Shown here piece after piece: positions 36,804 to 49,866 of a stretch of 64,000 bases of DNA. The notes under the pieces were generated by a model that saw nothing but the letters and a program-made list of their open reading frames with translations, was not told the DNA's origin and searched no databases. The position numbers and the translations under genes were made by a program. How positions within the stretch are numbered: position 1 is the first letter of the stretch; each line of letters begins with the position of its first letter. This DNA comes from Lingula anatina (lineage: Eukaryota > Brachiopoda > Lingulata > Lingulida > Lingulidae): the NCBI RefSeq assembly GCF_001039355.2, contig NW_019773703.1:186001-250000 (forward strand), in the 5' to 3' direction.

Positions 36804-38731
36804 CCGGTTCGTTGCGGGATACCAGTCTGGTTGCATTGAGCAAGTGGGTCACAAACTATATGCCATTGTCAAATTAAAGCATGATTAGCGTACTAAGTAC
36901 AACGTTTAGTTTAAACGGCGTTTCTGTAGCCAATCAAAGGGGCGTACTAGTTTTTTAAAGCTACATGTATATGTTGGTGAAAAAATGCATTAATTGAATG
37001 ATGCTAGAAAATTCAATATTTCGGGTGGGGGGAGGTGTATTATTACAAAATAAGATAAATGGACTTTCATTTCGGTTCCCCGATGAAATTGGCATGTGCG
37101 ATGTTATTGTTGTTGTTTTCACAGATCTCTCCTTGTAAGTAGAGCCTTCTCGTGGTGCACTGAACACCCTAGCTAGTTTTCTGGAAGATCCGATCCTCCG
37201 TGTTGCGTCGGTCTGGCCCATTCCCCGTCGTATAGTGCAGAAACTTTGAAGTCCGGGCAATTCCACGCTGTGCCGTCACATCGTATTATACCAGTCGTGG
37301 AACAAATTAACGTCTCCTTTAGTCCGCTGTTGCGGTATTTTACAAAACGCTGTAACAAGATATATTCTAGTAAATCTTAAGCCAGTTGTAACCAGAAATT
37401 TCTAGAAATTACGTGCTTTTTGTTAAGTAATACATATCACCAATTATTTCCCACAACATTTTCCAGCGTAAGCTACTGTTTTTATTGAACTCTTTTTCTG
37501 ACTTTTGGATTGATTTGACTATTTTGACATTGACTATTTTGTTTTTGGTACCAATTTCGATGTTTTCCTTGTGCACGCGCCCATGTCTCACCACAACGTG
37601 TTTCTCGTGCCTTTTTGTTTCTGAAATACGCATCCTATTTTACGCTAAGTTTCTTTTTTCTCTGAGAATGATTGGCACCTCCTTCCGGGAAGAAGATTCT
37701 TAAGGATCAAGTGTACTCGCCTTTTCTCTTAGTTTGTGAATGATTGATAAGCGAGGAGATTGTAATGTGTTTGCTGTCACTCTTAATGCTATAAGCCCTA
37801 TACCATCTAAATTGTAGAAAAGATTCCGTTTTGAGTTATGGTTGTTTTAAAGTGTCAAAGTGTAATGTCTCGCAATAGGAAACGCATTTTCTTCTGGTCG
37901 ACCGCTTTGTTATTGTCTGTTTCAAGACACCGCGTTACAGGAAATCATTTCGGCAAGAATCACAATGTTTTTGTTTTGAAGCGCCGTGTGTGTAAACATG
38001 GGTACTATTAGATCGCACGATTTCAACAACGGCTCATTTTGGCGGCCTGTTGGTAGAGACTGATTGAATTTTAGCGACTGAAGCAGTCGGAAAGGGGCGT
38101 TGTTATTAGCTTCATTGGGCCGTTCTGCTAACGAACATGTGGCAATTGAAAACCTGGTTTGTTTCCCGTTTCTGGTCCAGTTTAAATGTAACTTCCTGGT
38201 CCTGATCTCGGGATTTGATTTTTTTTTTTTTTTACTTTTCAAATAAAACATATTCTAGTAAGTCAAACGTTCATTTACTGATCTCGGTCACGTAGTACCT
38301 CCCACCCCTCGCCAGTAGTGGTGAATGGAATCGCCCGTTCACATGAATATCCTAGTGAGGCGTTTTGATACAGGCATTTCATATTCACTCTGGATACGAT
38401 ACGGAATGTATGAAAATGATTTGTAGTTTCTTGATAAGAAAGGTACGTACATTGAAAGGGTGATGAGTTTTGGGGATATTGTAACTTTTTAGAAGCGTTT
38501 TTTGTTAAAAAGAAGCAAATTATGAAAATATCAGGTTAGATCAATCTGTTTCTTGTTCAAAATCTCACTTTTTGAAGGGGATTTATTTCCTATAAGCATT
38601 CTAGTATCTTTGCCTCGTTTTTATAACTAGTACCGGAATAGCGAAGTGGAATCTCTGAGAAGTTAATTATCTTTGAAATGAACCATCGATGCGTTCTTTC
38701 ATCCGCTTGTTAGTTCAAGTGGAGTGCACCT

Positions 38732-38765
38732 GCTCTCTCTCTCTCTCCCTCTCTCTCTCTCTCTC
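38732..38765. repeat. (CT)n microsatellite
   Basis: A CT tract with one CCC interruption. Such pyrimidine tracts can act as GAGA-type elements, but nothing here shows that. Confidence 0.9.
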
Positions 38766-41160
38766 GTCAACTGTTTAAGTGGGTCACGCTAGGTCAGGAA
38801 AGCACTTCAAAACTATAACAATCGATATCCTAAACCGGATCGGTGTTGAAAAGTTTAAAGTATCGTCTTTTAACAATTTGTTTGTTTAGAAGATCAGTGG
38901 TTTATTTTCATAGCTATTACAAGTTAACGAGGCGCGGATTGCTCGTCTTTCAACACTTGGGTTAACAGGATTGACTTAGGATGAACTCCTTGCCGCGAAA
39001 TATGTGTTTAATTGAGTGCAATTCATTAAGAGGCCACGGAATGACGGGAGTGATAATTAATAGGCAGCTTGGCTGTCAGCTGTGTGAGAGAGAGGCGGAA
39101 GTGGGTTGGCCACACATGCGTTACTCTGAACTCTGACGTACGTCTTCACAGAGCTGCTTCGGCGAGGAAATAATAGTGATAAGAAATAGAAGTGAATGCG
39201 ATGTTAATTGATCTTCTTCGCTATTTACTTTGTAATTAAACTTCCGGCAGTTTGAAACTTTGATCCGTAGATGAAAATATGAGTTTGTTCTATCTGACAG
39301 CCGTGTTTTCCCATTCAGAAGAAATCAGAGAAGCGTTATTTCGTAATAGAAGATACTGCATTCCTTTATATAGATAGTCGAAATCAGTTTCAAACAGAAA
39401 ATTTCGATAGGGAGCGGAGGTTTTATAACGCAAGTCAGGGCTAATTACGGCCAACAGTCCGCCTCGGGTCAGATAGAATTTACCACTAGATAGTTGATAC
39501 TGTCCACCTCCGGTCCAATACAGATTTCGTAATGTTTTTATATTTGGGTAACGTTGTGAGATCTCCGCCCCTCTCGTCTCCTCTTCGGCTCCTAAGGCGC
39601 GAATTAGCCGAACGCTGTGGTAGAGCTTCACCGCCGCTTACTCAACCAAGGGGCACTTGCTTGAGAAAAAAAAGCGCGCCCAGATTCAACCTTATGTTGA
39701 TCACGCGTGGCAGTAGATTTCTCCACTGTCAAAGCACAGTCATTAAAATGTTATTGATGAATTCTTATGACCGAATGTTTTAACTGCCAAATTTGATACG
39801 TATTGGTTTTTAAAGGTATGTATTAGTATAGTGCTTCTAAGCGCGAGGAAAAACTGGATATCAGGCCTGTAATTTAAGTCTTTTTAAGTAATTAGCCACA
39901 AGTGAAGCAAGATTTTCCACTTGTCTAGTAGATTTTTCATGGCTTTGAGATCAATGGCATATGTTTCAACGCGATCAAACCGAGTGCATTCAGTCTTATG
40001 ATCAGATTTTATTTGCCGTTATAACGCACTTGGTGAGTAAGTGAAGCCGAGTTTAAGATGCATGGAAACGCTTCTGCGTCGGAAAGGTCGAGACTCATTG
40101 GGCAGGGGTAGGCAATCTTCGCTCTCCTCGTTATTGCCTTTTGACTTTCCGCGGGTGGGAATCAGACGGCAGGGACCTTTGCAGGGAGGGAAAACATCTT
40201 AGACAAAAAACAAAACAACGTCTGTAGTTTCTGCTAAATTTAATTCAATTCAAATGAACTTTAGGGAAAGAGAGAAAAAAAGAAGGTATTTTAAAAGGCA
40301 CTGCCAAGTATCGTCATAACCAGTCGCTGTTCTGAACTGGTATGAAACGGGCGGTACAATTTTTTCGAGGGTGCATGTCGCAAATGCCGCCGGTCTGACA
40401 TACTCAATACAGCGTATTGTGGGAGTTCAACTCCTATGAGTGCATTTCTCTGGGAGTGTAACGTTTTGAATTTCCTCGAATACCAGGGGAAACACGTGGG
40501 GTTTTGCAGAGTGCGTTTCATCACATTTCGGGTTGATCTCCGGAGTGACCTGAATGTTTTTAGCATGCTGTCATGGCATTCAACCGTCCCTTATTGTCAC
40601 CCACACATGTAATTGTTGTTGATGTCTTGTGTCACCAGCAAGACAGCTGTCGTTTGCTTGTCCACTGATCATTTCCGTGTTCACGCCTAATGGACTAAAC
40701 AGCGCCATTTTATTTTTAAACGTTTTTAAAACATTTAGTTGATTTTCCTCGGGCAATGGAAAAATCTGATTCTTTCTCTTCGGGGATACTTTAAATCTGA
40801 AGTTTGGCTTTTTTTTAAATGCGGCTCTTCCGTAATCCTTCCCGTTTAAATATAGCTACCATGGAGCCGGCGTTCTCCCATCGTCTTCAAGGTCAGGGGT
40901 AGAGAAAAGACCTCCAGAAATGTCAGGCGTTGGGAGTAATTCTCGTGAGTCTATTCGCACTCGTAAACCCACATATGTGTCGAGGCAGACTAGAGAAATA
41001 TTGTGTTTTTACGCGACTTGCCCGGACACACGGGGATAAAGATTGCTTGAATTTCATTTCCAGCGCTGTTGTAGTACTAGTTGTAGTAACGGTGTTGTGA
41101 TAACCGGTGTTGCTACATTTCTTCTCTAGTGTAACACGGGATATTATGTCTCCATTTCAG

Positions 41161-41253
41161 AGCCCGCCAGACTAGATCTAGGCTTACGTCCAAGGATTTG
41201 TATTACTATAAAGAAGAGGATACATTGAGTACCGTAGCACAGTCGACTACAAG
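41161..41253 (+). other. Exon-like segment of unknown gene
   Basis: A strong acceptor (TATGTCTCCATTTCAG, ending 41160) and a good donor (AAG|GTAAAT, at 41254) enclose 93 bases, a multiple of three. One frame is open throughout and reads ARQTRSRLTSKDLYYYKEED and onward. I recognise no family. It could be an internal coding exon of an unknown gene, a non-coding upstream exon of MMP21, a long non-coding RNA exon, or chance. Confidence 0.25.
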
Positions 41254-44200
41254 GTAAATGTTTTAGTTGTATAGTATCGCACTTTATTTTTCTTTGATTT
41301 TAAATGTATGTTTTAAGCCTCGTGTTGCAGCTATGTCAATTCTAGTGCTGGATGTAGGCCACGTACGGTTCTTCCTACAGTGGCAATGTAATCTTATGAT
41401 ATCACTTGAATCAAATATGCCATTTTTTATTTTACATTTCGTACAGTATCGGTGTGTAATAAAACGTTTTATTGTCGTTTCCGCTGAGAATTAAAAAAAA
41501 ACAGTTGTTAAAATTAGTTTTTTTTTTCTTCCGCAATTATCCTCTCGTGGTTGAGTGAATATTTACCACTGGTAAGCCTACTATATCACGGGCCGTGTCC
41601 CTCGTAGATCTTTTCTTGTTAGCGATTGCAGACACCTGCCGTTTCTACACCAAGCACTACATACATTATGTCAAGCTCTTGTTTCTCTCCCATTGACTAC
41701 TACACACCTCGTCCAACAAGCCAGCTGGGGTGCATTTATACTTTAAACACCTGAAAAAAGTCTGGACTCGCCTGTATCATCACATCAGCTTTGCCTGTAC
41801 CACCTATATTAATTGCTACGCTTATCTTCTAAGTGGGTTAAGCAGCCAACATGTACGACGAGCTAAAGGCTAGCATACGTTTAATAGCAGTAAAAAAAAG
41901 CCATGTATTTCTTGTACGGTATTTTCAGGGCAGAAATCGAAGTCATGTTCCAAAAATGTTACTAAAACAACGATTCCCAATACTAGTTAGCTGTGAAGAT
42001 TGGGCAACATAAGTTTTGCTGACTAAATGAACCAAATTCCACGCGGTTTGCCGACTGTGGTTCTGCGTCAATTTGATTTTTAAAAGGTTACCAGTGATTT
42101 GTTCCCTTTATTCCGTCACTTTCAAGTACGTTTGATAACATTTTATATTTAATTTCGATTAAATATGTAGTGAGAAATATGGGAAACTTGCGACAGAGCA
42201 CGTTCAGGTGTAACATTGTGAGTATCTGACTGATGACTGCGCAATCACTTAGGCGGCTCTCAGACATTTTTGTCAATATTGCAAAAGGTTAAAGCAATTT
42301 TGAACCTCGTTTCGCAGGGGTGATCAGGAAGCGTCTTATCAGAACTGGAACCGAGTTTCAGTCATTAAGTTTTAATGCGCTTGTATTGCAGGTATGGTTT
42401 TCGCTAATCAGCATCCAGTAAAAATGTTCACAAAGGGCAAACGTCGATGTGGCCTGTGTTATGCTTATAGGGTCCCGACTTTTTTAGTCAGTCTTCAGTT
42501 CTTTCTTTGACACAGTTTTAACAAATGTATTCTACAAGCATCTATTTAAATAGTTTATTCCCTGTTTTAAGGGCGTATCAGTCGTTGGTTGACTGTGGTT
42601 TGAAAGACTCTTTATTACGAAAAATACGGGACGTTCATTTTCTTTCGGCAGCCGTATTTCTCTAGCTGCACTGCGTGTATTGTTCAGTATGCAACATTGC
42701 AATACTGTCACGTGCATTAGGTGTCAGTCAGCTTACTAAAATACACTCTTGAGTCTAAACAATAACATTTATAGGAAATAGTTTGAGGGAAATGTAGTTC
42801 TGTTGCTTTTGTTTTGAAGTCACAAACATAATAATATTCTTTTTTTTGGGTGGTATTCACACGTCTTCAGTGCGCAGACGTCTTCTTCGGTTTGACATAA
42901 TGGCGGGAATTTGAATTTTGATAAACTATTCTATTTCCTTCACTAAAAATTTCTCCGAAGTACAACGCGTGCGTAAAGAGAGTAATGGGTGTTATGGTTT
43001 TTCTTAAACACTGGTAAAAGATGTGAAAATGTCCATTGGACAGACGCTATAGCTTCCATTACTGCTGCTGACTTTCTGTTCGCTGAATGTGTCCGCAGTT
43101 TGTAATAGAGAGAATAATGCTCTTAAATGCTCGGTGTCAAGGTTTAAGTTCGTTTAAGGAAATCATATTTTCATTTCTATCTTACTCTTAGCTACGAGTA
43201 ATACTCTGTCTCACACATAAGACAACCTGCGACCTAGGAGTTCTATATTTAGCCACCTGTTGATGTTTTTCATAGCCAAATTTTTGTAATCACGAAAAAT
43301 TCAACGCAATTGTAAAATGTGTTTGTTTAGTATGATATCACTTTCTACAGTTCTAGCATGCAGTTGTTACACGTGCTAAAGTGCACGCACTTTGCTATGG
43401 GAGGTTAAGGGCGCACGATCTAAAACTCACGAAAATCACGCAAAGTTGCCGTAAAGATTAAGCCCTCACCATTATGCAGGTTATTTATAGAGGCTTTCGC
43501 AGCCTTTCCAAACTGTCTTGTTAAAAAACTCTTTTAAACTTCTCGCCAGCACGCGACTGAGAATTAACCTTCATTACCACGACAGATATTTATAACTTTC
43601 AAATACCTGCCTTTCTCATCCGGCTTACCATTTGACAATCAATGAAGTCCTTCTTTATCGGCGTTAAAAAACAAAATTGATACCATTCATTGATAATAAC
43701 GAAAGAAGTTGATGATCACACCAGAAGTATCTCTTACAGAGGAACAGCGGAAGCCAGCAATAAAAAATAAAGGATATGATTTATTCATCAAACCACACAG
43801 TAAGCCCTGTAACTAATTACCGTCTCATTCAACATTGTGAGGCCGGAGAGATGGTCTAAAGTCAACGTTTGTTCGTAACACTGCGGGTGCAAAGGAAGCA
43901 ATCACCACCTCATTAGATAGAAAAACAAAGCCCTTCTGCGCCGTGAACAGAACTGTGACAACCTGCCGGAAGGATATGGGGGGAAAAGATCGAGAAGAAA
44001 AAGTAAAGAAAACTTTGAGACAACAGCTCGAGAAAAAAGTGTAACAAAAAGTGAAGCTATTTGTAGAGTTTGTGCTTACGTTGCGGTTCGTTGTCATGGT
44101 GTCTAATAAAAGTGTCGATTGTTGAGACTTCGGGGCATGATGTTAAACTGATACACTCGAGGAATCAATCCCAGGAAGCACTTTATGTCACTGTGCCCTT

Positions 44201-44653
44201 GGTAGAAAGAACGAATGAAAACAAAATATATTTTAATCTGATAATTTGCAGGCTAAGGCTCTGATCGGTGGGTCACAGAATTATGGAATTAGTGGAAGGG
44301 TATTATCAAAGTACAATAGCAAAAAGCACGTGTTTCCTTTGGTGAGAAACTCGGTCGTTCACTGTTTAAAAAGTTTTTTTCTTTTCAAGATAAACAAACT
44401 CTTGACACTGTCTCCGTAGCATTGTGTGCCATTTCCTCATCCAATTACCGCATTAAGCGCCATTGCGTGCCTGTTTGTGGACGCAATTAGCTGCTCTCGA
44501 CTCGTGCTCAGACGTACGGCTTGTCGACCATTGATTAACACCCGACACTTAATCCTTGGTTAGCAGCAATACCGTCACCAACACAGGATTCATACGCACC
44601 TGTGTTTACCTGTATTGACATAAAAGAAAAGGAAGACGACATCTTTACTTTTG

Positions 44654-44670
44654 CCGAGAGGGGGCAGCAC
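44654..44670 (+). promoter_or_regulatory. CTCF-like motif in the UROS-MMP21 interval
   Basis: CCGAGAGGGGGCAGCAC matches the CTCF core AGGGGGCAGCAC, with deviations from the consensus on its 5' side. It has the same orientation as the motif at 9558. Occupancy is not shown by sequence. Confidence 0.35.
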
Positions 44671-46720
44671 TTTCTATGGCTTCTATCGTTCGAGCCCATA
44701 TCTCTTCTAAAACATTTTTGCTAACGACTGTGTTATATGTTAGTTCCTTTTGCCATACAATAAAAACGAATGCTTTTTACCTATTGATTTTTTCCAAATG
44801 CCTTTTCTAAAATTATTTATACAGGCAACTAGTATTCCAAACCATATTTAAATTACACCTAGTATTTTGACTGCACGATAATACGCTCTCAGTCAGAATT
44901 CTTTATTTATTCGTCACAGTCTCGAGTTTAACCGCCGCTAGGAGAAGTATTAGCTTTTCGTCATCTCAACAATTAAACGTTACTCGTTCGCTCGGCACAA
45001 AATCCTTAATCCACCGAGCTGAAGAGTAAATCACATTAAACCCTGGTAACATATCCGCCAACATCACAACAGATACCACCATATCAATTGGAGAAACTCA
45101 GTGACGCAAGACAATGGCGAAGTTTTCACATGCCTTGCGCGTCCAAACGTGAAATTGCGAAATATATTTTTAAAATTCCCATTCTTCATGGGGAAAATGC
45201 GCAGAAGACTTCACAGAGAAATAACTGACATATTTTCCCTTGCAACAAATGTACCTATTTCGGTAAATACCCGCTTAAAAAAATTTTTCTCTATCACTTC
45301 TGGCAATTTTAGTGTGATAAAAACTTGCGGTTTCTCAATTGTATGTGCGCCCTTGCGTGGTAAAAGAAATTCCGTCTGTCACACTTTAATGGTACGTCAC
45401 TGAACTGCAGACAAAGATAGATTATTATACCCAGTCCACGTGAGCGCTAAAAACGAATAAGTTCTGAAGATTGTACTTTTTCATGACCTCCGATAACATT
45501 TATCTCTCAAACTGTCTGTCGAATAATTATCGATTCGCAAAAATGACTTAAATCTTTTAGATTTTTTGTCTGGAAAATGTTTTTTTAATGAATTCAGGTG
45601 GGCTGTCTGTGTTTGTATCATGAACTGAGCGGGTCTCCCGATGTGTTACTTGAAACAAAAATTGTTCATTTATTTTAAGATTGGAAATTAGATTAACAAT
45701 TAGCTGTAGCAGGCCCAGGCAAGACGTGTAATATCACGTAATGGACTAAGTCCTCGTTGCGTGCGTTTGAGCCTACAGAGGATGCAGGTGCGAGTGGCCT
45801 CGCTGTTGGTATTAATTACCGATTGTTTTACTGGCCACGACACCTCTTGAACTGCGATACACAGTGATAATAAAGTAAGGATAAAAGCGTTAAAGCAATA
45901 TTGATGTTTTAATCCAAATCGGGCATAATGCGTGTTCACGAGTCGGGGTCCACGAGCCAACGCTGTCTAAACTGGAGTAGGAGGGTTGGGGGAGGGCTTT
46001 TCGCAGGCTCATATTTCTTTTGCTACAGTCTAGTATGGCAGCAGGTTCTTAAATGTAGTATTGAGACCTCAGTAAGTCATTCTGAACTACTTGTCCAGTT
46101 TTCCCAAGGGGAAGGAATGCGTCTGGGCTCAGATGTGGCGATTAAGTTTTCAGCACATTCGTTCAACACACCCTTGAAGCCAGCCCGGTTGTGCTGACTC
46201 CGTGATTACTGTCAAAATGTTTACCTATAAGATATTTATCAAAAGCTCGTGTTGCCAATAAGCTTAAAAGGCTGAACCAACGGAAGAGGCCCATCAGTCC
46301 TTTACAGCAAGTGACAAGAACACACGTATTCTTTATACACGTAATACATCGCGACGACACACGACGACAGTCACTGCGTGACTGAGTAGCCTCCCCAACA
46401 CGGACATCTGAAGCGGTCACGCACTGGATAGTCTACGGCCTTAATTTACAACTTCTTGCTTTTTACCAACGATTTGTCTTTGGATTTTTAGTTCATCTTT
46501 TAACAGGTAAGACATTATTTTGCGAGATTACGTATTTTAAGAAACTGCTTAAGTCGTATTGAAACCTGTATGTCAATGTGCTGACGGCCCGCGACTGCCG
46601 TTCGCGTTCGATCTTATCTCTTTCACGATTTTAATCAACCGTTGGAACGCTAATTAAATATAAGGGTGACGACAGAGGCCTTTTGTTCGTTTAACTGCAG
46701 CGGGTGAACTGGAAGATGAA

Positions 46721-46737
46721 CAGGTGAACTTCAGGTG
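46721..46737 (+). promoter_or_regulatory. Paired CAGGTG E-boxes
   Basis: Two CAGGTG boxes start 11 bases apart, about one helical turn, and 57 bases downstream of a TATAAG at 46659. They could be bHLH or Snail/ZEB-type sites. Short motifs of this kind occur often by chance. Confidence 0.2.
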
Positions 46738-49621
46738 GACTCGGTTTACATGTTTGATCGTGCTGCTCGTCGTGTAGGTCCCTCTCTTAATTCATATTTT
46801 TTCTTCTGTCCCAGTTGTTTCAATAAACCCAGCACTTGACTGAAACGCTCAGTAGCCCTCTTTACAAATTTCTTGTGATTGGAACAAAAACAATATTTTA
46901 CTTCTCCAAACCTCGTACTTAGTTCTTTCAATATTTTTCTACTGAATTGCCGACGGTCGAAATATGCTGAGTATTCGTCGATGTTTTTGGAGAAAATTCG
47001 GAGAAATTTATTGCACGTGCCGGACAGTGTTATGATATATCTGTATACCTGCCTTCAAAGCCAGAACTAGGCGTGTGGGGAGTCTTTTAAAGCGTAATGT
47101 GTTTTAGATAATTGGGTTTTAGCGGCTTTAACTTACTGTTACGTTCACTCTTTGTAACGTAAGGACAACGGGAAAGCTCTTAGTTCCAAGTGGTTTTAGA
47201 TTAGCGACAGTGTTGAAAACAAAGAGTATCAGAATGGTCCAAGCCTGTATAAACAGTTTAACTTAACATTAAAGAAACACTTCCTTTAACTCGAGAAGGC
47301 TAACAGATTACAGAGTCAATGACTTCCGGTTCCATTTCACAGACAAATTAGTTAATAATGCCTGCACATCATAATTGATTTTTAACAATAAAAAGGACGT
47401 GTTGAAATATCTCCAAACATCAAATACAGCTGTGTACCATGCTTTAAAATGAATAGGATAAACATCTGAGCAGATAACACGTTTACGTCATTACTCTTGT
47501 CTTAATGAAGTGGTCAATAACGTCCTTGGTCCCAAATTAGAGAAAAGGGCTCGTTGACTTTTTCGCTCGGTTGAATCACAAGAAATGGTCTCTGCTCCGA
47601 TATATTGTGTTAGGGTCTAATCCGCGAGTTAGAGACTTGCTGAACGTCGCCGTTATTGTTACAGAGATTGTCAAGTACATTGAGAAGAGAGTTCGGTCTC
47701 CTCGCTCGCTTTCACACTGTTTGTGTGTCGTAATTGGACAACAAGTCTGGCCATAATACTACCGGCTTAGGCTACACTGACACCGACTTAAAACCGTTAA
47801 AGCTTTTCCTCGTTTTCGACAGTCCCAACAAAGCCATAGCGAAACCACGAACAATGCCACCACAAAGGTTGGGTGGACCGCTGTTAGTATTTCCCAGATT
47901 AACCGTATTTGCGAATTGAGAGAAGTTGAGAGCGAGTTTAGAGTTGACGTTAACCTCACCCTCCCGAGGTATTGAGGCCGCTTTGTCCTGCACCTTGCCA
48001 CAACGCTCCGCTCATTAAGCAGTGTTGACTACTTTTCCCTAAGGTCCCGTTGCGTCGGGCGTAATCCGTCGTTTTTTGAAAGCGAGAAATTTGTACATAG
48101 TCGCTAAGGTTCGAAAATATTTAGATTTCATCTTAACATTTTTTCCACAAGCCTCTTAAGCGGTGTGCTCACCCATCAAGTCAAGAGCAACTCGATACAC
48201 GAGGACCTGTCGATCTGTGCAGTCGTTTGTCACGTATATTCACGGCGCAGTGCCCAGACTTCTGTGTTAGAAAGAGACCCCGAGATCGTTGCTCTTTTCA
48301 GGAAAAATGAAGTGTACTTGAACCTTCTTAGGAAATTATCACGTATCAGGTCCTTTCGGTTTTCTTTGTCGGCGGCCGGTGAGGTGTTTAAGCCTTATCC
48401 AGCCAGTAGAATGGTTGAAGGGAATCGAACAGGTAACGGTACACCTTGATAACGGGGACCCGGGGGACACGGAGATGTTCAGGTGAAGAGCAGATTACGG
48501 GGACAATGCATGGCTTCCCGCTGATCAATTAACTTTCACTTTGTTCACTGCTTTGATGAAAGGGCCGCCCCCCGTTGCCGTCAACACGTACCTGCAAGGC
48601 GTCTTTAAGCACTGATTAAGGAAACTTCCAATAGAACGTAGGGATTCCTAATTCTGTATGATCAAATAAATATAATTGCAAGAAAATAGACAACACCACA
48701 ATATTGCCCTAGCATTCTTTGTTGTTATTGATTTGTAAATTTTTTTAAGTAATACAAATAGGAACATAAGCATGTGCGCTACTCATGTCGGTCGGTTTCA
48801 TTATTTCAGTAATCTATAATGTGAATTATGCATTTAATTATTTCAATGATTTTAATTTCATTTTTGTTTGTTTTTTTTTTTTTTTTATGATAGCGATTTC
48901 CTCAGTTTTTAAAATCATTTATTTTATTTCAATTTATTTTTTAACAAATATTGTGATTGACGAAGTCCTATTTTCCCTTATTTCTATTCAGGATCCTAGT
49001 TCTTTTTAATTTTATTTTTCTTAACATTCTTACATTCCTCATTCTCATCTCTTTTCACGGCAATCGTCCTTGTCCCAAACAACGCTAATTTTTGTACTTA
49101 ATATTTTCCGTCAATTACATCCTCAAACACCGGTTAGTGTTTAAAGTAGAAGAGACATTTGCTGTGTACAAAATACATATATCTTAGTTTAAATGATAGA
49201 ATAATTTGAATTATATCGTAATGCGCTGATGATTGTCTTGAGTGGTGACAAAAAAAAAAACCTGCCTGCTGGCAAAAACTGCAAACGTGCTGCTTTACCA
49301 GCTCCCTCTTCGAGAAGTTCTTGAATAAAAAAAAAAGGAATTGCGATAAGCATTAATGTCATTCATAGTGAAGCCACAGATTCTAAATCACTAAAACGTT
49401 TGCCCCATGTTAAAAGATTTCGCACCTAACGTGTGCCAGGTGGACTTTTTAAGTGAGCCGCTCCCCCCGTACTTCTTAAGGTGGGAGTTCGGGGGAGAAG
49501 CCGGCAGCAGATCTTATCTTAACGACAGTTTTTATCAATGAATTACGGATCACTTTATTTACTGTCGATCAAACCTGTGAAGTGCATGGCTTCTCCCGGC
49601 CCGTCGCTCCTGGACAAGAAG

Positions 49622-49646
49622 ATCAATTAGTAATTAAGAGCTAATC
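49622..49646. promoter_or_regulatory. Homeodomain-type AT motif cluster upstream of TATA box
   Basis: ATCAATTAG, TAATTAAG and GCTAATC lie within 25 bases, 20-45 bases before the TATA box. They are TAAT-core sites such as homeodomain proteins bind. The motifs are visible; function is inference. Confidence 0.3.
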
Positions 49647-49666
49647 GGCCAGGAGCTCAGGTAGGA

Positions 49667-49699
49667 TATAAGCAGAGCCGGTGCGTGTGGCGGGTATCA
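49667..49699 (+). promoter_or_regulatory. MMP21: Putative MMP21 core promoter (TATA + initiator)
   Basis: TATAAG at 49667-49672 is followed by the initiator TATCAGTC, whose A at 49699 lies 32 bases after the first T of the TATA box, the standard distance. It is on the same strand as MMP21 and leads straight into an exon-like segment with a strong donor. Confidence 0.55.
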
Positions 49700-49866
49700 G
49701 TCTCTGCTTGTCAGCGCTGCTATCAACAACTAGTGACAATTATCCTAAGTTATCCCACGTTATCACTGCTCTTTTACAACTCTCCACTGAACCAGTGACA
49801 AGTGCTACATAGGTGTCAGACTTGGAAATCCGTCCACCCACCTGCCCGCGGCTCTGAAGCGTTAAG
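49699..49866 (+). other. MMP21: Putative non-coding first exon of MMP21
   Basis: From the initiator to donor TTAAG|GTAAGG at 49867, 168 bases. I find no ATG in it, so it would be pure 5' UTR. The first coding exon begins behind a good acceptor (TTTCTTTCCAG, ending 53659) and carries 22 bases of 5' UTR before its ATG, so an upstream non-coding exon is required. This one fits in strand and position. The intervening intron would be 3,793 bases. RNA data are needed to confirm the junction. Confidence 0.5.

Larger units (their letters stand above)
32450..49660. other. CpG-replete intergenic block; no protein gene recognised
   Basis: Here CpG becomes frequent (10 in 33001-33240, against none in 30241-30480). 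I find no recognisable protein family on either strand. The longest open frame is 34428-35024 on the minus strand (198 codons), with unremarkable composition and no domain I know. Visible content: TA, CT and GT microsatellites, an exon-like segment at 41161-41253, a CTCF-like motif at 44654, paired E-boxes at 46721 and an HMG-factor motif cluster near 48545. It is probably intergenic and regulatory for MMP21. Confidence 0.55.

Noticed and set aside
40861-40950. Possible short coding first exon (ATG at 40861 or 40920) feeding the exon at 41161
   Set aside because: The available donor phases lead into the frame of 41161-41253 that contains a stop, so no open joined frame results.
48415-48435. 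GGAATCGAACAGG as the T-arm of a tRNA on the minus strand
   Set aside because: The five bases on either side do not pair as a T-stem and no D-arm or anticodon arm lies at the right distance.
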